The notes beneath the pieces were generated by a model. That model ran no database searches and was not told the origin of the DNA. It saw only the letters and a list, made by a program, of their open reading frames with translations. Of a DNA stretch of 64,000 bases, positions 22,086-34,300 are shown in pieces (the first letter of the stretch is position 1; every line of letters starts with the position of its first letter). The position numbers and the translations under genes are program-made. The stretch comes from Yponomeuta sedellus. Lineage: Eukaryota > Arthropoda > Insecta > Lepidoptera > Yponomeutidae. The stretch lies in assembly GCA_934045075.1 (NCBI GenBank), contig OW203722.1:6381264-6445263 (forward strand), given 5' to 3'.

Positions 22086-23180
22086 AAAGATATCGAGTGT
22101 AACAAAACAACACTTTCGATATGAAGAAAATTGCGAAATCCCGTAAAAATATCGTCAAGTTACCTCCAACAGCTCAAATTATGAGAATTGTTTTTGTTTT
22201 CTATGTAAGTACCTATGAGTGATATACCTTTTCTTTCCTGTAATGTGTTTATTTGTTCCAATGAATATCTTTCTTTCATTTGTTCTTTCTTTCTAAATTA
22301 CAAATCTTCTTCATAATAAAAGTTGTTCGTATCTATGAGTACAATACCAAAGTTTTGGTGTATTCATTTTGTAGGAACCTATTAATAATGGAACCTGTAT
22401 AAATGTTCCATTTTTCCCTTATAATTTTTTTTTATTGCTCACAACTGCATTTTTAATGAACTACACAAAACCCTTAAACACCCCTTTTGTAACTCTTAAA
22501 GTTGAACTATTAGTTCTCCGTCGTCTCGTTTTTATCCAGTTCAAAGAACGTAAATAGATAGTGCGATTCACTGTAAACTTGTTAGACGGTTAAGCTTAAC
22601 GATTGAGACGGAAACATAACGCTCCCCTCAACACAAAACCATTAAAACTTGGCCAAGTGCAACTTTTCATCCGCTGTCCTTGCATAAAGGCCTGGGATGG
22701 CACCAAATAAATACAACAGAAGGTTGACTTAACAGCTTTTTGGAACAAATTAGTCAAATTCCACCTCGATGATGCTGCATCCACATTAGGGACACCCACA
22801 CCATATTATATATAGCTGTCAACACGTGTTCTTCTACATAAGCCGTTAATGTTCTTCTTCATAAACGTTACACACGTAGCTATAATATATATTAATATGT
22901 TGTGCCATAATATATATTATAGTAAGCTACTACAGACGGTGCAATGCCATAATATATATTTTTGCCTTAATTTCATTGATGGTCAGTCAAATAGGTATTA
23001 TATAAATTACTTTGCGATTATATAAATTACGGTATAAGTTGGCGACGACGTCATTGAAATATATATTATAGCTCCGTGTGTCCGGTCACTTGAATATTTG
23101 TATAGAAACTATATCGTAATATACCTTGTTATAATTTATATTAGAATATATTATATCTACGTGTGTAACAAACTTTATGC
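22086..23180. other. No gene; AT palindromic tract
   Basis: 22870-23070 carries repeated ATAATATATATTATAG-type palindromes between TTACACACGTAGC and GCTCCGTGTGT. The minus-strand frame at 22596-22799 has no family features. Confidence 0.4.
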
Positions 23181-23181
23181 C

Positions 23182-23250
23182 ACACCTGGCAATAAAGTGG
23201 CTTTTTCCGCACGCTGCGCGTACGGAAAAAGCCGCTTTCTGGCCAAGTGT
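23182..23250. repeat. Hairpin with 11-bp perfect core stem
   Basis: GGCTTTTTCCG (23199-23209) pairs with CGGAAAAAGCC (23223-23233) around a 13-nt loop; an outer ACACCTGGC/GGCCAAGTGT pairing extends it. Confidence 0.55.
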
Positions 23251-24085
23251 AGACATAAAAAGATGTACACAACACGGGAGATAATAAAGAAAGCTCTCGA
23301 TCGCATATTTACGTCCCTCGGTTGCAGCTCGGGCCGCAAACTTCTGCGATCTCGGCCTTTCTTTGTATTACCACCCTAGTTGTGTAATGTACTATTAAAG
23401 TGCTGCTTGATCCCTGGAGATTCGCAGTCAGTTCTTAACAAAGGTCTCTATCTAGTGCAATTCCGGTTATAACACCGGTCCACTTCTTGATGTTGCATGG
23501 GTACATTTAATACTTATCTGCCTCAATTGGTAGGCTACTTTCCGCTGCTTGATGGTGCAAACATGATTCTTAAGACCTTCTTGATAATAAACACAGAAAC
23601 TGTAATTTAACGAAGGGTGCAAGTAAAACTAGTACATATCACTAGTGCGTATATCAAAATCTGAATCATTTTGGAAGAAAAATGTACATAAGAACTTCGA
23701 AGTAACTGAAATAGAATGCATCTATTGAAAAGTAAAATGCGCATGTTACTTCTAGTTTATTGTATGTTGCTTTGCCTATTTTACAGAAACATGACAGTAA
23801 AAGAAATTTGTACATTGATTCACGGACAAATAAGCTCGAGCTATTTCTCTGTTGTATCTGTTTTATTCGCAGATTGTCCCACTTCGGAGTTTTAATGACA
23901 AACTATGTTGCCGGGGCTGTAGACGAAAGTACAATAAACATTTTAATTTTACCTTTAAACATAGGTTAGCTGGAAACCTCTACATGCCACTTTCCTTTTG
24001 CGCTGTCAGTACTATATGTAAATAATATTTGTAATTTTTCGACGCCTGTACGTTAGTATCAAATAATCAAACATTTTACGATATT
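23251..24085. other. No recognisable gene
   Basis: Nothing recognised. Confidence 0.35.
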
Positions 24086-24175
24086 ATGGAAATACATATT
24101 AAAAGGATTTAAAACACTGATTTAGTTTCATAAAAAAAGAGAAACAATATTTTCAAAGTAGCCACAATAATAACT
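24086..24175. repeat. Dispersed repeat pair with 54165-54245
   Basis: The shared core includes CTGATTTAGTTTCATAAAAA and CAATATTTTCAA. Confidence 0.5.
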
Positions 24176-24236
24176 GACCTCCGATAGAAAGTGAAAAGGA
24201 AATACTAATTTTATTAAAATCATGAATCGCTTGTAG

Positions 24237-24582
24237 ACTAGTCGAACCGAGTGATTGGAATCAATCACTTGAGTTAAACAACAACAGGCGCAGTCAGGTG
24301 TGGTATGGGTGACCCTACCGTGACTACCGCTAGTGGCATTTTTTTAAGCGCTTCCTTACTTCGCATGGCAAGTTAAGCCGTTGAAGCCGGCTGCCATAAT
24401 GGCAGTCGTTAAGCCATGTCAGAAACCTTATGCAACGACTTGATAACTTCTGACAGTAAAGCCCATCACTATTTTACAATCCTCCACCAATCCGGACATG
24501 GCCCACGTGATCAAGTATGGTCTAACCTTCCTGCGATGCAGGACGAGACACGTGTTCCAGCAGTGGGGACATAAAAGGATTG
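24237..24582 (+). repeat. SINE family E, near full length
   Basis: From CTAGTCGAACCGAGTGATTGG through GCAGTCAGGTG, GCCGGCTGCCATAATGGC to the tail CCAGCAGTGGGGACATA. Diverged from the consensus by scattered substitutions. Confidence 0.75.
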
Positions 24583-24962
24583 AAATCGAAATATGGTTCG
24601 CAACCAGTAGCGAATCAATTAAAACAATATCTGATTTCACCAGTACCTATATTTAATTAATATCACCAACCATCTACCAAACTAGCACAAAGGAGAAAAG
24701 TATTTTTGCAGATGTATAACACGCTATACAATCCTGCTGAAATTGCTAAACGCCTTTAGAGACTTCTTATGGAACTCAAAAGAGAGCATGGCTCTCCCAG
24801 CTACATTTCCCAGCTCATTTAAAAACCACATTTTTCTAAGAGGATGCTAGTTATTACTGTGTTTATTAAGATAAAACGTGTTTCAAAACGTAAATGAGGA
24901 GTTACTTTATTTGCTTCTTCTTTAAGTAGACTAATAATTGCAAAACTAACATTCATAACGTA

Positions 24963-25185
24963 CACTCTGTTAGCTTTTAGAATATACCTCGGTCTCTAGA
25001 GTAGGCTTTGGTTTTCGCCGAAAGCACACGAGTGTAATCTATTCCTGCTCTGTGTAAAAATTTTCTTCATGTTTCGAAAAATTATTCGAATTTAAGTGTC
25101 ATATTAGTTCCGATATTTCTACTACACGAATATGTCCGCTTCTATCCGATAGTAGCCGAGGTATATTCTAAAAGCTAACAGACTG
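24963..25185. mobile_element. Tc1/mariner-like MITE
   Basis: The 223-bp element has 30-bp inverted ends with one mismatch: CACTCTGTTAGCTTTTAG and CAGTCTGTTAGCTTTTAG. It is flanked by TA on both sides (24961-24962 and 25186-25187), the Tc1/mariner target duplication. It lies about 100 bp beyond the PGRMC stop codon, in or near the 3' UTR. Confidence 0.85.
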
Positions 25186-25283
25186 TAATCATTTGGTGTT
25201 TATACAGGAGAATAAAATTTTAGAGTGTTTTTTTAACCATGTGCTAGTTGGATAGGCTTAAAAATAACTAAGTATTAGGTTTA

Positions 25284-25375
25284 TTATAGACTTTTCTTTG
25301 TTTCAGTCTCGTCGTCGCTGTATGTGGTCGCTGTTTCGCCTGGCTTCAGGAGTTTTCCGACGATGTCGTATTTTT
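25284..25375 (-). CDS. PGRMC: PGRMC exon 3, terminal
   Basis: The acceptor is TTTTCTTTTCAG|AAAAATAC. The exon encodes residues 146-175: EKYDIVGKLLKPGE, then an acidic/Lys tail and TAA. It completes the split Glu left by exon 2, which confirms the join. On the minus strand an AATAAA overlaps the stop (25285-25280), so the 3' UTR could be very short; other AATAAA sites lie further downstream. Confidence 0.92.
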
Positions 25376-28300
25376 CTGAAAAGAAAATCAATTAAATTAA
25401 TAAGATATCCTTTATTGTATTTCATGGGACCTTGGATGGTCACCGAAAAACTGATGGTCAACGAGGTGCAAAAGTGGAGAGCACGAACTGGCAAAGGCAG
25501 CGTAGGAAGCCTATTACCCCACTGGGACGACGATCTGAGCCAGATTGCTGGCAGAGGATGAATGAGGATGGCCAAGGACAGAACAGAAGTGGGTGTACTT
25601 TGGGAAAGACTACGTTCTGCAGTGGATGAGTACGGAGTGATTGATTGAATATTTCATTTCGTTCAAAGTGTTAATGAAATAATGCACAACCTAAAAACCG
25701 CGTCTTTATCATCATCAACCCATTACGTCCCCACCGAGGGGCATGCGTCTCTTCCCTAAGGAAGGTATAGGCCATACTCCACCACGCCAAGTCCGGATTG
25801 GTGGAGGTTTCTTTATATCGATATTTAAACCATTTAGGTCGGCTTGCACCAACGCTATTTGACTGCACTATTGATCTGTTTATTCATGGTTAAGTTCAAT
25901 TCAGTGAATTAAAAGGCCAAATCTCGAGTTCAATTAACTTATAGAATTGAATTTTGCTATATATTTAAAATATATGTTAAATGTATATATGTATATGTAA
26001 TATATGTATATATGCTATATATGTAAAAGGCGACTAAGGGACACAAACTGAGGAGTGGGCAGCAGCGCCCCCTGCAGTACAGTTCCACCAAACTGCGATC
26101 CCCAACCCGCATGCCCAGCGTGGGGATTGTGGGCATTACCCCCCAATGATGGCACAACCTTGCGCTATTGCTCTCATTAGGGGAGGGCTATGTCCAGCAG
26201 TGGACTAGTATAGCCTGGAGAAGAAGATATATTTATGTGTATGTCTATGCAATTTTTATTTTTTCATATTTACTTTATGTAGTTTATTTATTTGTTTTAA
26301 AGGTATGACAGCGGTGGTAGCTCAGTGGGTAGAACCATAGACTGGCAAGCGAGAGCCCCAGGTTCGATCCCGAGTGCGGGCATGTACCAATGACTTTGTT
26401 TAATTTCAAAGTTACGTACATTTGCGAATTTGCAGTCGCAGTACCACACGCTAACGGTGAAGGAAAACATCGTGAGGAAACCCGCGGCTTGGTTGGCTCC
26501 GCACGTATTGACTAGTCTTTCCTGTGGGCTAGGCCGACTAAGCTGTCAGGATGGTATAGGTGCTGGGCCAGCCTATACCATCTATAAAACCTTGACCCAG
26601 GCACTACAGCGTCGGAGTGGTCCCTTCACCCATCTAGTGTGAGTGAAGATACCACTGGACGCTGTATAAATCATCTCATTAAGTAGATGCAAAAAAAAAA
26701 AGGCCAATATTATAGGTATGTAGGTTATTTACGATTGATGTAGTCTATTTTGTGCACATAAATAGGCGACTTTTTACCGCCCTCTAAGGTTTACTGGAAG
26801 AAATATCTTTCAGAGATGAGTTGTTAAATGTTTCGTTTGCATAAAAGTTTCAATCGTATTTTCTGAGTAATTTATTTAAAAACCTATTTAGAGGCTAAAA
26901 ATTTCACCCATGCACGTAAGGCAAAATCATGGCTTTACGACGACAAAAGTAATAAAAACAAACTCACCGAAATACACTTATTTCTAATGCTAAATGCTCT
27001 CAAACCTTCAATGAATAAGAATCAACAAAAGATTTTTTATTAGTGAGCGCGACCCGTTTACAAAAACCGCTATTGTTCGACCCTTCCGCTTTTTACGAGG
27101 CGTGCAGCCAGTATTGTACGAAACTCAGTTCGAATACATTGTGTCCATGTGCCGTTGTCTTGAAGTGAAAACTTGTTTTTAGTTATGGATGCGTTACCAT
27201 GTTGTAAGTACTTTATTATAAACCTATTGTTTATTTATTTTAACACTGTTTAGATAAAGAATTATCTTAATATGTCCATAGACTCAAAATTATAGTGTTT
27301 TTCTTTAAAAAAATAATTCGTGAAGGCTTTAGTAAAAAGTTCCAACGAGTACCAGTTTAAATTGTATGTTGATCATTAGGCCTGAATGTTGTTATTATTA
27401 GGTAACTGGTTCTATCTGCACATATCTGCACATCTTTGAGTATTTGTTGTTTTTGTTGCAGGTAGTCGAGATGATTCCGGGGAAGTGCCAACTGTTAGGA
27501 GACTAGAACTATATTTAGTTTTAAAAAGCGAAAGCTTTTTTAAATTGTCTTCGTCAAAATGTATTGAACGATTATTCAAGTATATTTTGAATAAATTTAA
27601 TGTTGAAAAATGTGCTGCAGACATTGAAAAGTCGGCCAAATTGACAATTAAAGTGTTTGTAACAAAGTTATTTGCAAAATGGAAACATTGCCATCGCATC
27701 CATGACAGACTGATTAAAAATCATCACGATTGGTTAAACGCGGAGTTCAAAGTTCCGAACATAAGCGGAGACCAACAAATACCTAGTAAAAAACCGGTTC
27801 CAGGTAGACCAAAAAAGGATTTCGTGGCCTCTTCGTTGCGTTCTAAACAAAGATCTGTGCAAACTCTTGTGCAAAATATTTCACCGGAAACACTATCTTT
27901 TGCAACTGAATCCAGCTTAATTAGATCAGGAAAACGCAAAGCTGCTAAAGTTATGAAATTAGCCCTAGAGTCATCACCAAGAAGTTTGAAACGAATGCAG
28001 CAGTCAAAAAGCAACTCGCCCTCCTGTACACCATACACACCTGTGGAAGCGGTTGCTCTTATTGTTGACACGAGTATGACGAAAGAAGACTACATAAAAG
28101 TACAAAGAGGAGCTAAATCTAGAGGTGCTAATATATATCCTGCCTACAATCAAATCTGGCAAGTTAAACAAACCTGCTATCCCGAAAATATAACTGTTTC
28201 GGAGATCGAAGCCAGGATTCCTATGCAAAACTTATTGGACCATACAGTCACAAGACTATTCGAAGTGCAACAAGAAGTTATTTCTCTTCACCTTCCCCCA

Positions 28301-31300
28301 GAAGTATTTGAAGTTGATGTCTACTATAAATGGGGGCTGGACGGCAGTGGTGGGCACAGCCTTTATAAACAGCACTTCGCAAATAGTCCGAAGTACTCTG
28401 ATTCGAATATTATCTTGAGCACTCTTGTTCCTCTCGAAATATCTATAATACATGAAGACAAAAAAATAATATTTTGGAAAAACCCGAGCCCATCATCGAC
28501 AAAGTGGTGTCGTCCTATAGGTTTCAAATTAATCAAAGAAACCAATGAGACCATAAAACAAGAATTCGATGCTACTGAACGACAGTTGCGAGCTATTACA
28601 TCAACAACAGTAAGCCTCCAAGAAAAATCAATCACATTTAATCATGTTCCAATTTGTACAATGATGGATGGCAAAACATGCAATGTTCTTACACAAACTG
28701 CATCATCCCAAGCATGCAATATTTGTAAGGTGACTCCGAAAGACATAAACAACTTGGACAAAGTCTTAGAACGACCCTGCGATACTTCGGCCTATAAGTA
28801 TGGAATATCCATTTTACATGCCTATCTAAGGTGTTTCGAATTTCTTCTGCATATAACATATAAAATTGATATCAAACAGTGGCAAGCTAGAGGCACAACA
28901 TTAAAGCATCAAGTTAAGGAGAAGAAAAAAATTATTACGGACTTATTTTACGAGAAGATGGGCTTAGTAGTGGACCAACCCAAGCAAGGAGGTGGAAACA
29001 CGAATGACGGCAACACGGCACGGAAGTTTTTTGAAAGTCCAGAGATTGTTTCTGAAATTACTGGACTTGATAAAGAGTTAATTAAAAGGTTCTCTAATAT
29101 CTTAAAGACAATTTCAAGTTGTCATTACATTAATATAGAGACTTTTAGAAAATATTGCATGGAAACGGCAAGGAAATGCATTGAATTATATGGATGGTAC
29201 AAAATGAGTGCATCAGTCCACAAGCTGCTCATCCACAGCAGCGACATTATAGAATCGCTACCTTTGCCTGTGGGTCAGCTATCCGAGGACGTATTAGAAG
29301 CCTCTCAAAAGGAATATAAGAATATACGACTGATGCACTCAAGAAAAACTTCTAGAGTTAATACAAATACAGATATTTTACACTGGCTATGTATTAACTC
29401 TGATCCTCTGATAAGTCAGCATCGACCAGTGAAAAAAAAACAAATGCAAGCATTTAATAATGTTATTATGAATATGCTCACGATGCCAACACACTTCAGT
29501 AGGAATCAGAATGAGGAAGACGATGACGAAGAAGATGATTTATAATGTAATTTTTAATAAAAATCGGTTTTTAATTTATTTGGTGTTCTTTCTTTTAAGT
29601 ATACATACGTACATACATAAACTAATGCATGAGAAATTTAAATATAGAAATATACATTTCAATATATTAAATGTAATCTACTTATAGGCAGGTAGGTTAG
29701 GTTTCAAAACGTCAAACTATTTAACAAAGGTAATAACGGTTCAATATATGTATCAAAAGCATAATTGTAATAAATTTTGATCATAAATATTTTTGTCGCC
29801 GTAAATCCATGATTTTGCCTTACGTGCCATGCCGGGATTCGAACCCGCAACCTCTGGCTATCCGTACCAGCGCTCTACCAATTGAGCCAATGGGCGACTC
29901 ACGGCATCAGTGAAATTTCGAACCTCTTTACAATATTCTCTGTATTACGTACAGGCAGCGACATCTGACTTAAGCAAATTGCATTACTTACAGCCCCGAC
30001 TACCTACTTTGCAGTTAGGTTTAACATCGGAACGATATCACTGTACCCACATGATTACACTATTTTTATTTTATTGTCTGTGGGCAAATTGGGGCGAGGA
30101 GGAGTGATTATGTTGTAAGGAATTATTTATTTAATGTATCCTACTGACGATGACAGGCGAAGTCTTCCACTCCTGGGTGCCAATTCTCACTTCATTAGCA
30201 AATAAGTCGTATACGACTCTGAGGCGTATGACTTGAATTCTACATAAAAAATCGAACGAAAACCAAAATCTGTATTCTGAACGCTAAACGACATTGAATT
30301 TAAATGAGAAAATAAATGTCTAATGTCTGCCGAGTTATCTGTGAATCATACATTCCTTTTCTCGATCGCGACATTATGACACCTCAAAGCAAGCGAAATT
30401 CTTCAGAAAATTTGCTCATACGACTTGTAAGCATATGAGAAACGGAATTTTATCCGACAAATGTCTAATCCTTCGAATATTTTGCGTTTAAGCTTTCAAT
30501 TCGCACGGGCGAGAATCAGCTCCCTGCTTCCCACCTTGTCGTATTCTTACTTATCTTGCCCGACAAAATACTCACTTAAACAAATTCAACGTAACTAGCG
30601 ATCTGATAAGTAATTCAGTTAGTTACACTCTAGTGCGCCTTTTTCATCGAAAAAATTGTTATACCTAGAATATAAAGTTCAAGTCCAACTTTGTGCTGAA
30701 TTTATGTACATAAATCTAGACTCTAATGGCCTGGGAGCCGGTTTTCTGCTAATTACGACTCAGTATTACGGGACGAAAGGACTAAGTCCGAAATAACTTC
30801 TGTAATGCCTCTACGTTTGGGGATGTTTTAGGCAGACTACCTGTTTCATTTTGTCCGGGCCTCTATTTTCAGAATTAAATATATTTTATACGCTTTGTAA
30901 CCGAGAGAGTTGGCGTGACAAAGAAGAGGCCTATGCTCAGTGGTAGGCTCGATTTATGGGCTGGATAGATACATAATATAAGTATTGGTTTTGGAAATTA
31001 ACAGGTTTGTGTTTTTATGAAGCCGATAAACGTTCTACTGCAGAGCACAGCCCTTTTCTCTGAGAAAAAGTATCAGCTTAATAAATACGCATGCCCACAG
31101 CGGATAGGCAAATTGAAGCGTCGAGGAATTTGAACACCTAAGACGCTCAGGTTTTCTCACGACATTTTTCTTTGAATGAATGGTATTGCTACTGTAACTT
31201 CACAAATAAGATTTAACAACTTTAGGACACAATCAATTCTCATGGTCTCAAGCGTGTACACTGTAATATGGTAACCATGAAAAAACATGACAAACATGGA

Positions 31301-34300
31301 TATACAGCCGGACTACAAATGTACGGCCCACTGTAGGTATCGAAACCATGACCTTCGTGATAATCAGCCGTGATACCTGCTAGACTAACGAAGCTGTCAA
31401 ACTAAATACATCGTAAGTTCTGACTTAAAACCGGAATGGGATAAGCTCTTTCTTTTACATCGAATTCAATTAGATTATCAGCCCTCTTACTAAAATTCCC
31501 GTCTCTTATCTCCAGAGACATTAAGCTGGTTTTACCTCGCCTACGAAATCGCATGTAAACATAAGTAAAGTCATCGCTCTTCCCGGACTGTCTATAAATA
31601 TCAGCATTACTTATTCAGCTTCACACCAAATGGATTTACCTCCCTACTCAGAAAATCTCTTTTGGACCACACTGTATTAAGATATCGACAGAATCAAAAC
31701 GCCCATAAAAGTGTTATTTCTAAAAAACATGTGGATTCAAGTTTGTCTATACTTTAGTTTATTTTCATCAGTTTAAAAAAATATATATTTTTACGGATTT
31801 GCTGCTTTGGATTAACGCTGTATGATAGGTGGTGCTTAAAATCTGTAGGACTATATTTACCGAATAACTTGAGTAAATCATGCAAAACGAGTATTTCTAG
31901 GGCTATGTCCAGCAGTGGACTACATAATATAGCCTGAAGAAGAAGAAGAACACTATTTCTATCTATGTGTATCTCCATATTTGTGTCATGATTTTGGTTA
32001 ATTTTAATAAAAACAGGGTTACATATGACCCTTCTGGCATTGGTTTGCATTGACATTGTTTCCTCGATTGCTTTATAGAGTAAAAGTAAATGTCTGGATA
32101 TTAAAAGTATTCAATAAAATAGTGTCATACATGATACCTATAAAATCGGAAGTTCCGTTTTCACTATTCCAAAGTAACCTTTCGTTAGGTTGGCATCCCT
32201 GCGACAAAGTAAGGCGGGGTGCATCGATTACTTGGGTCAGATTTTGGGACAAGGACATGTAATTATTATTTGGTGATGTGTGTCGAAGTTTTTAATAAAA
32301 TCTGGTAAGTCTTCGATATAATTTTCGTAATTCTTTTTTGTATGCTTTCTCTCCCAAAACATTATCTTTTCCAGAAAACATGGAAATTTGGTCATTCTGA
32401 ATGGACTGGCATGTTCTGACATTACTTTGCAGCATATTTTAGTATTTTTTACCGATTACTCAAAAAAGAATTTATTGCATTTAAAGAATATTTTTAATCG
32501 TTTAATATCAACCCTTGTACCATTTTTTATCATAAAAAAATTAAAAAAACATAATAGGATATACTATTTTTATTTTTAATGCACTAACCCGTGCTAAGGA
32601 ACAAATTTAAAAACCTATTTAGAGGCTAAAAATTTCACCCATGCCGGGATTCGAACCCGCAACCTCTGGCACGGATAGCCAGAGGTTGCGGGTTCGAATC
32701 CCGGCATGGGTGAAATTTTTAGCCTCTAAGTAGGTTTTTAAGCATAACATGTTTACAAGGATTCAGCACAAATATTATTATTTATTATATGTCTATCAAC
32801 AACCCTATTTTTGTGGATCTTTCAATGATATCTGAGCCCTATCCATCACTTTAATACTTTTCTAAATTATTGGTCTCACCTCTAAACTGATCCTCCCACT
32901 CCTTCGCAGAGGAGACCTCATCAGGGGTAAGGTCGCTGACGTCATCATACTCCACGTCGCTGGCGGCTACCACGCCTGTCGCTAGGCCTCTAGTCGCGTC
33001 TTTGCCCGCGAATGCTGAGTAGGGACCGCCTGAAAGGAAACAGGGGCGGGTTTAACTTCGGGTTTGCTTAGAAAAATACATAGTTCAAGGTATTAGGTAG
33101 ACCTGCTCCTCGACTTTATTGTGTTCTAAATTGAAAGAAAGAAAGACATTTATTGGAACAAATTATCACATCACAGGAAAGAAAAGCATACCATTCATAT
33201 TAGCCCACGTAGTCGCAACACCACACGCCAATGTGAAGGAAAACATCGTGAAGAAACATCGCGGCTTGTATTCTGTATAAACCATCTCATTACGTAGATG
33301 CAAAAGGCCAATGTACCACTCATGGGTACCTACGTATATAAAAAACAACAACAATTCATATAAATACAAGCTAGGACAGGGCAAACTCAGAGCGTACATC
33401 GTGTGGTGAGTCAATGTTGGCACAAGGGCATCTGACTAAGTGTTGTGCTGAGGTTGTGAGCCCTCAGCGCTGGTTTTCAGTCAGTGCCCGCGGTGTATAT
33501 TACGTGGTAGTGCATAACACTCTATATTATAAAAATGAATCGCTGAATCTCTTGGTAAGCGCAAATCTCGAGAGCAGCTGAACCGATTTCGCTAATTATT
33601 TTTTACACTATTTTTTATTTTTAATGCACTAACCCGTGCTAAGGAACAAATTTAAATACCTATTTAGAGGCTAAAAATTTCACCCATGCCGGGATTCGAA
33701 CCCGCAACCTCTGGCTATCCGTACCAGCGCTCTACCAATTGAGCCAATGGGCGACTCACGGCATCAGTGAAATTTCGAACCTCTTTACAATATTCTCTGT
33801 ATTACGTACAGGCAGCGACATCTGACTTAAGCAAATTATTTTATTTTTATTATTTTTTTACAATATTCTTTGAAGTACGAGGATGGTTCTTACGGAGAGG
33901 AAAGTGAAAAAAAAAAAGAATCGACTGTTAGGCGGTACGAACAAAGTTCGCTGGGTCAGCTAGTTTAAAATAAGAACAATAATGTTAAAGAATAATAATA
34001 CTTCGTAATTTTTTTAATGTAGCCTTTTAACGTCCCACTGCAGGGCACATGCCTTCTCTTAGAGACAGAGTAAGGACTTAATTACCACGCGTGCGAGGTA
34101 TTTGAATACCTCAAACTCTCAAGTTTCCTCACGATGTCTTCCTTCACAGTTAGCGAATGATATTGCTACTGCAACTTCACAAATGTACATAACTTAGAAA
34201 ATAAAGTCATTGGTACATGCCGGGATTTGAACTCACGACCTACCAAAACAAAGGAAACCCTTGCGTCTGGAGTTTTAACGTACCTCAGAGCTTGCTACGT

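Larger units (their letters stand above)
26913..29826 (+). mobile_element. Complete Transib (RAG1-like) DNA transposon
   Basis: This 2,914-bp element is bounded by 39-bp terminal inverted repeats (36/39 identical) starting CACGTAAGG. It is flanked by a perfect 5-bp target duplication CCATG (26908-26912 and 29827-29831); 5-bp duplications are the Transib hallmark. It carries one intact transposase gene. It sits in PGRMC intron 2 in the opposite orientation and splits a family A SINE. Intact ends, intact duplication and an open reading frame point to a recent insertion that may still be mobile; mobility itself is inference. Confidence 0.95.
26877..30056 (-). repeat. SINE family A copy split by the Transib
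   Basis: 26877-26912 holds the 3' part (revcomp of the AGCCTCTAAATAGG and CATGGGTG blocks). 29827-30056 continues the same SINE with the tRNA-like half, the TTCGAAATTTCACTGATG block and the 5' end ending at CACATGATT on the plus strand. Removing the Transib and one CCATG restores an uninterrupted SINE matching the copy at 12404-12709. The SINE is therefore older than the Transib. Confidence 0.9.

Noticed and set aside
26307..26385. Possible tRNA gene
   Set aside because: Continuous with a 400-bp SINE body ending in an A run and with partial copies elsewhere.
27724..28635. Several minus-strand frames opposite the Transib gene
   Set aside because: Shadows of the transposase coding strand.
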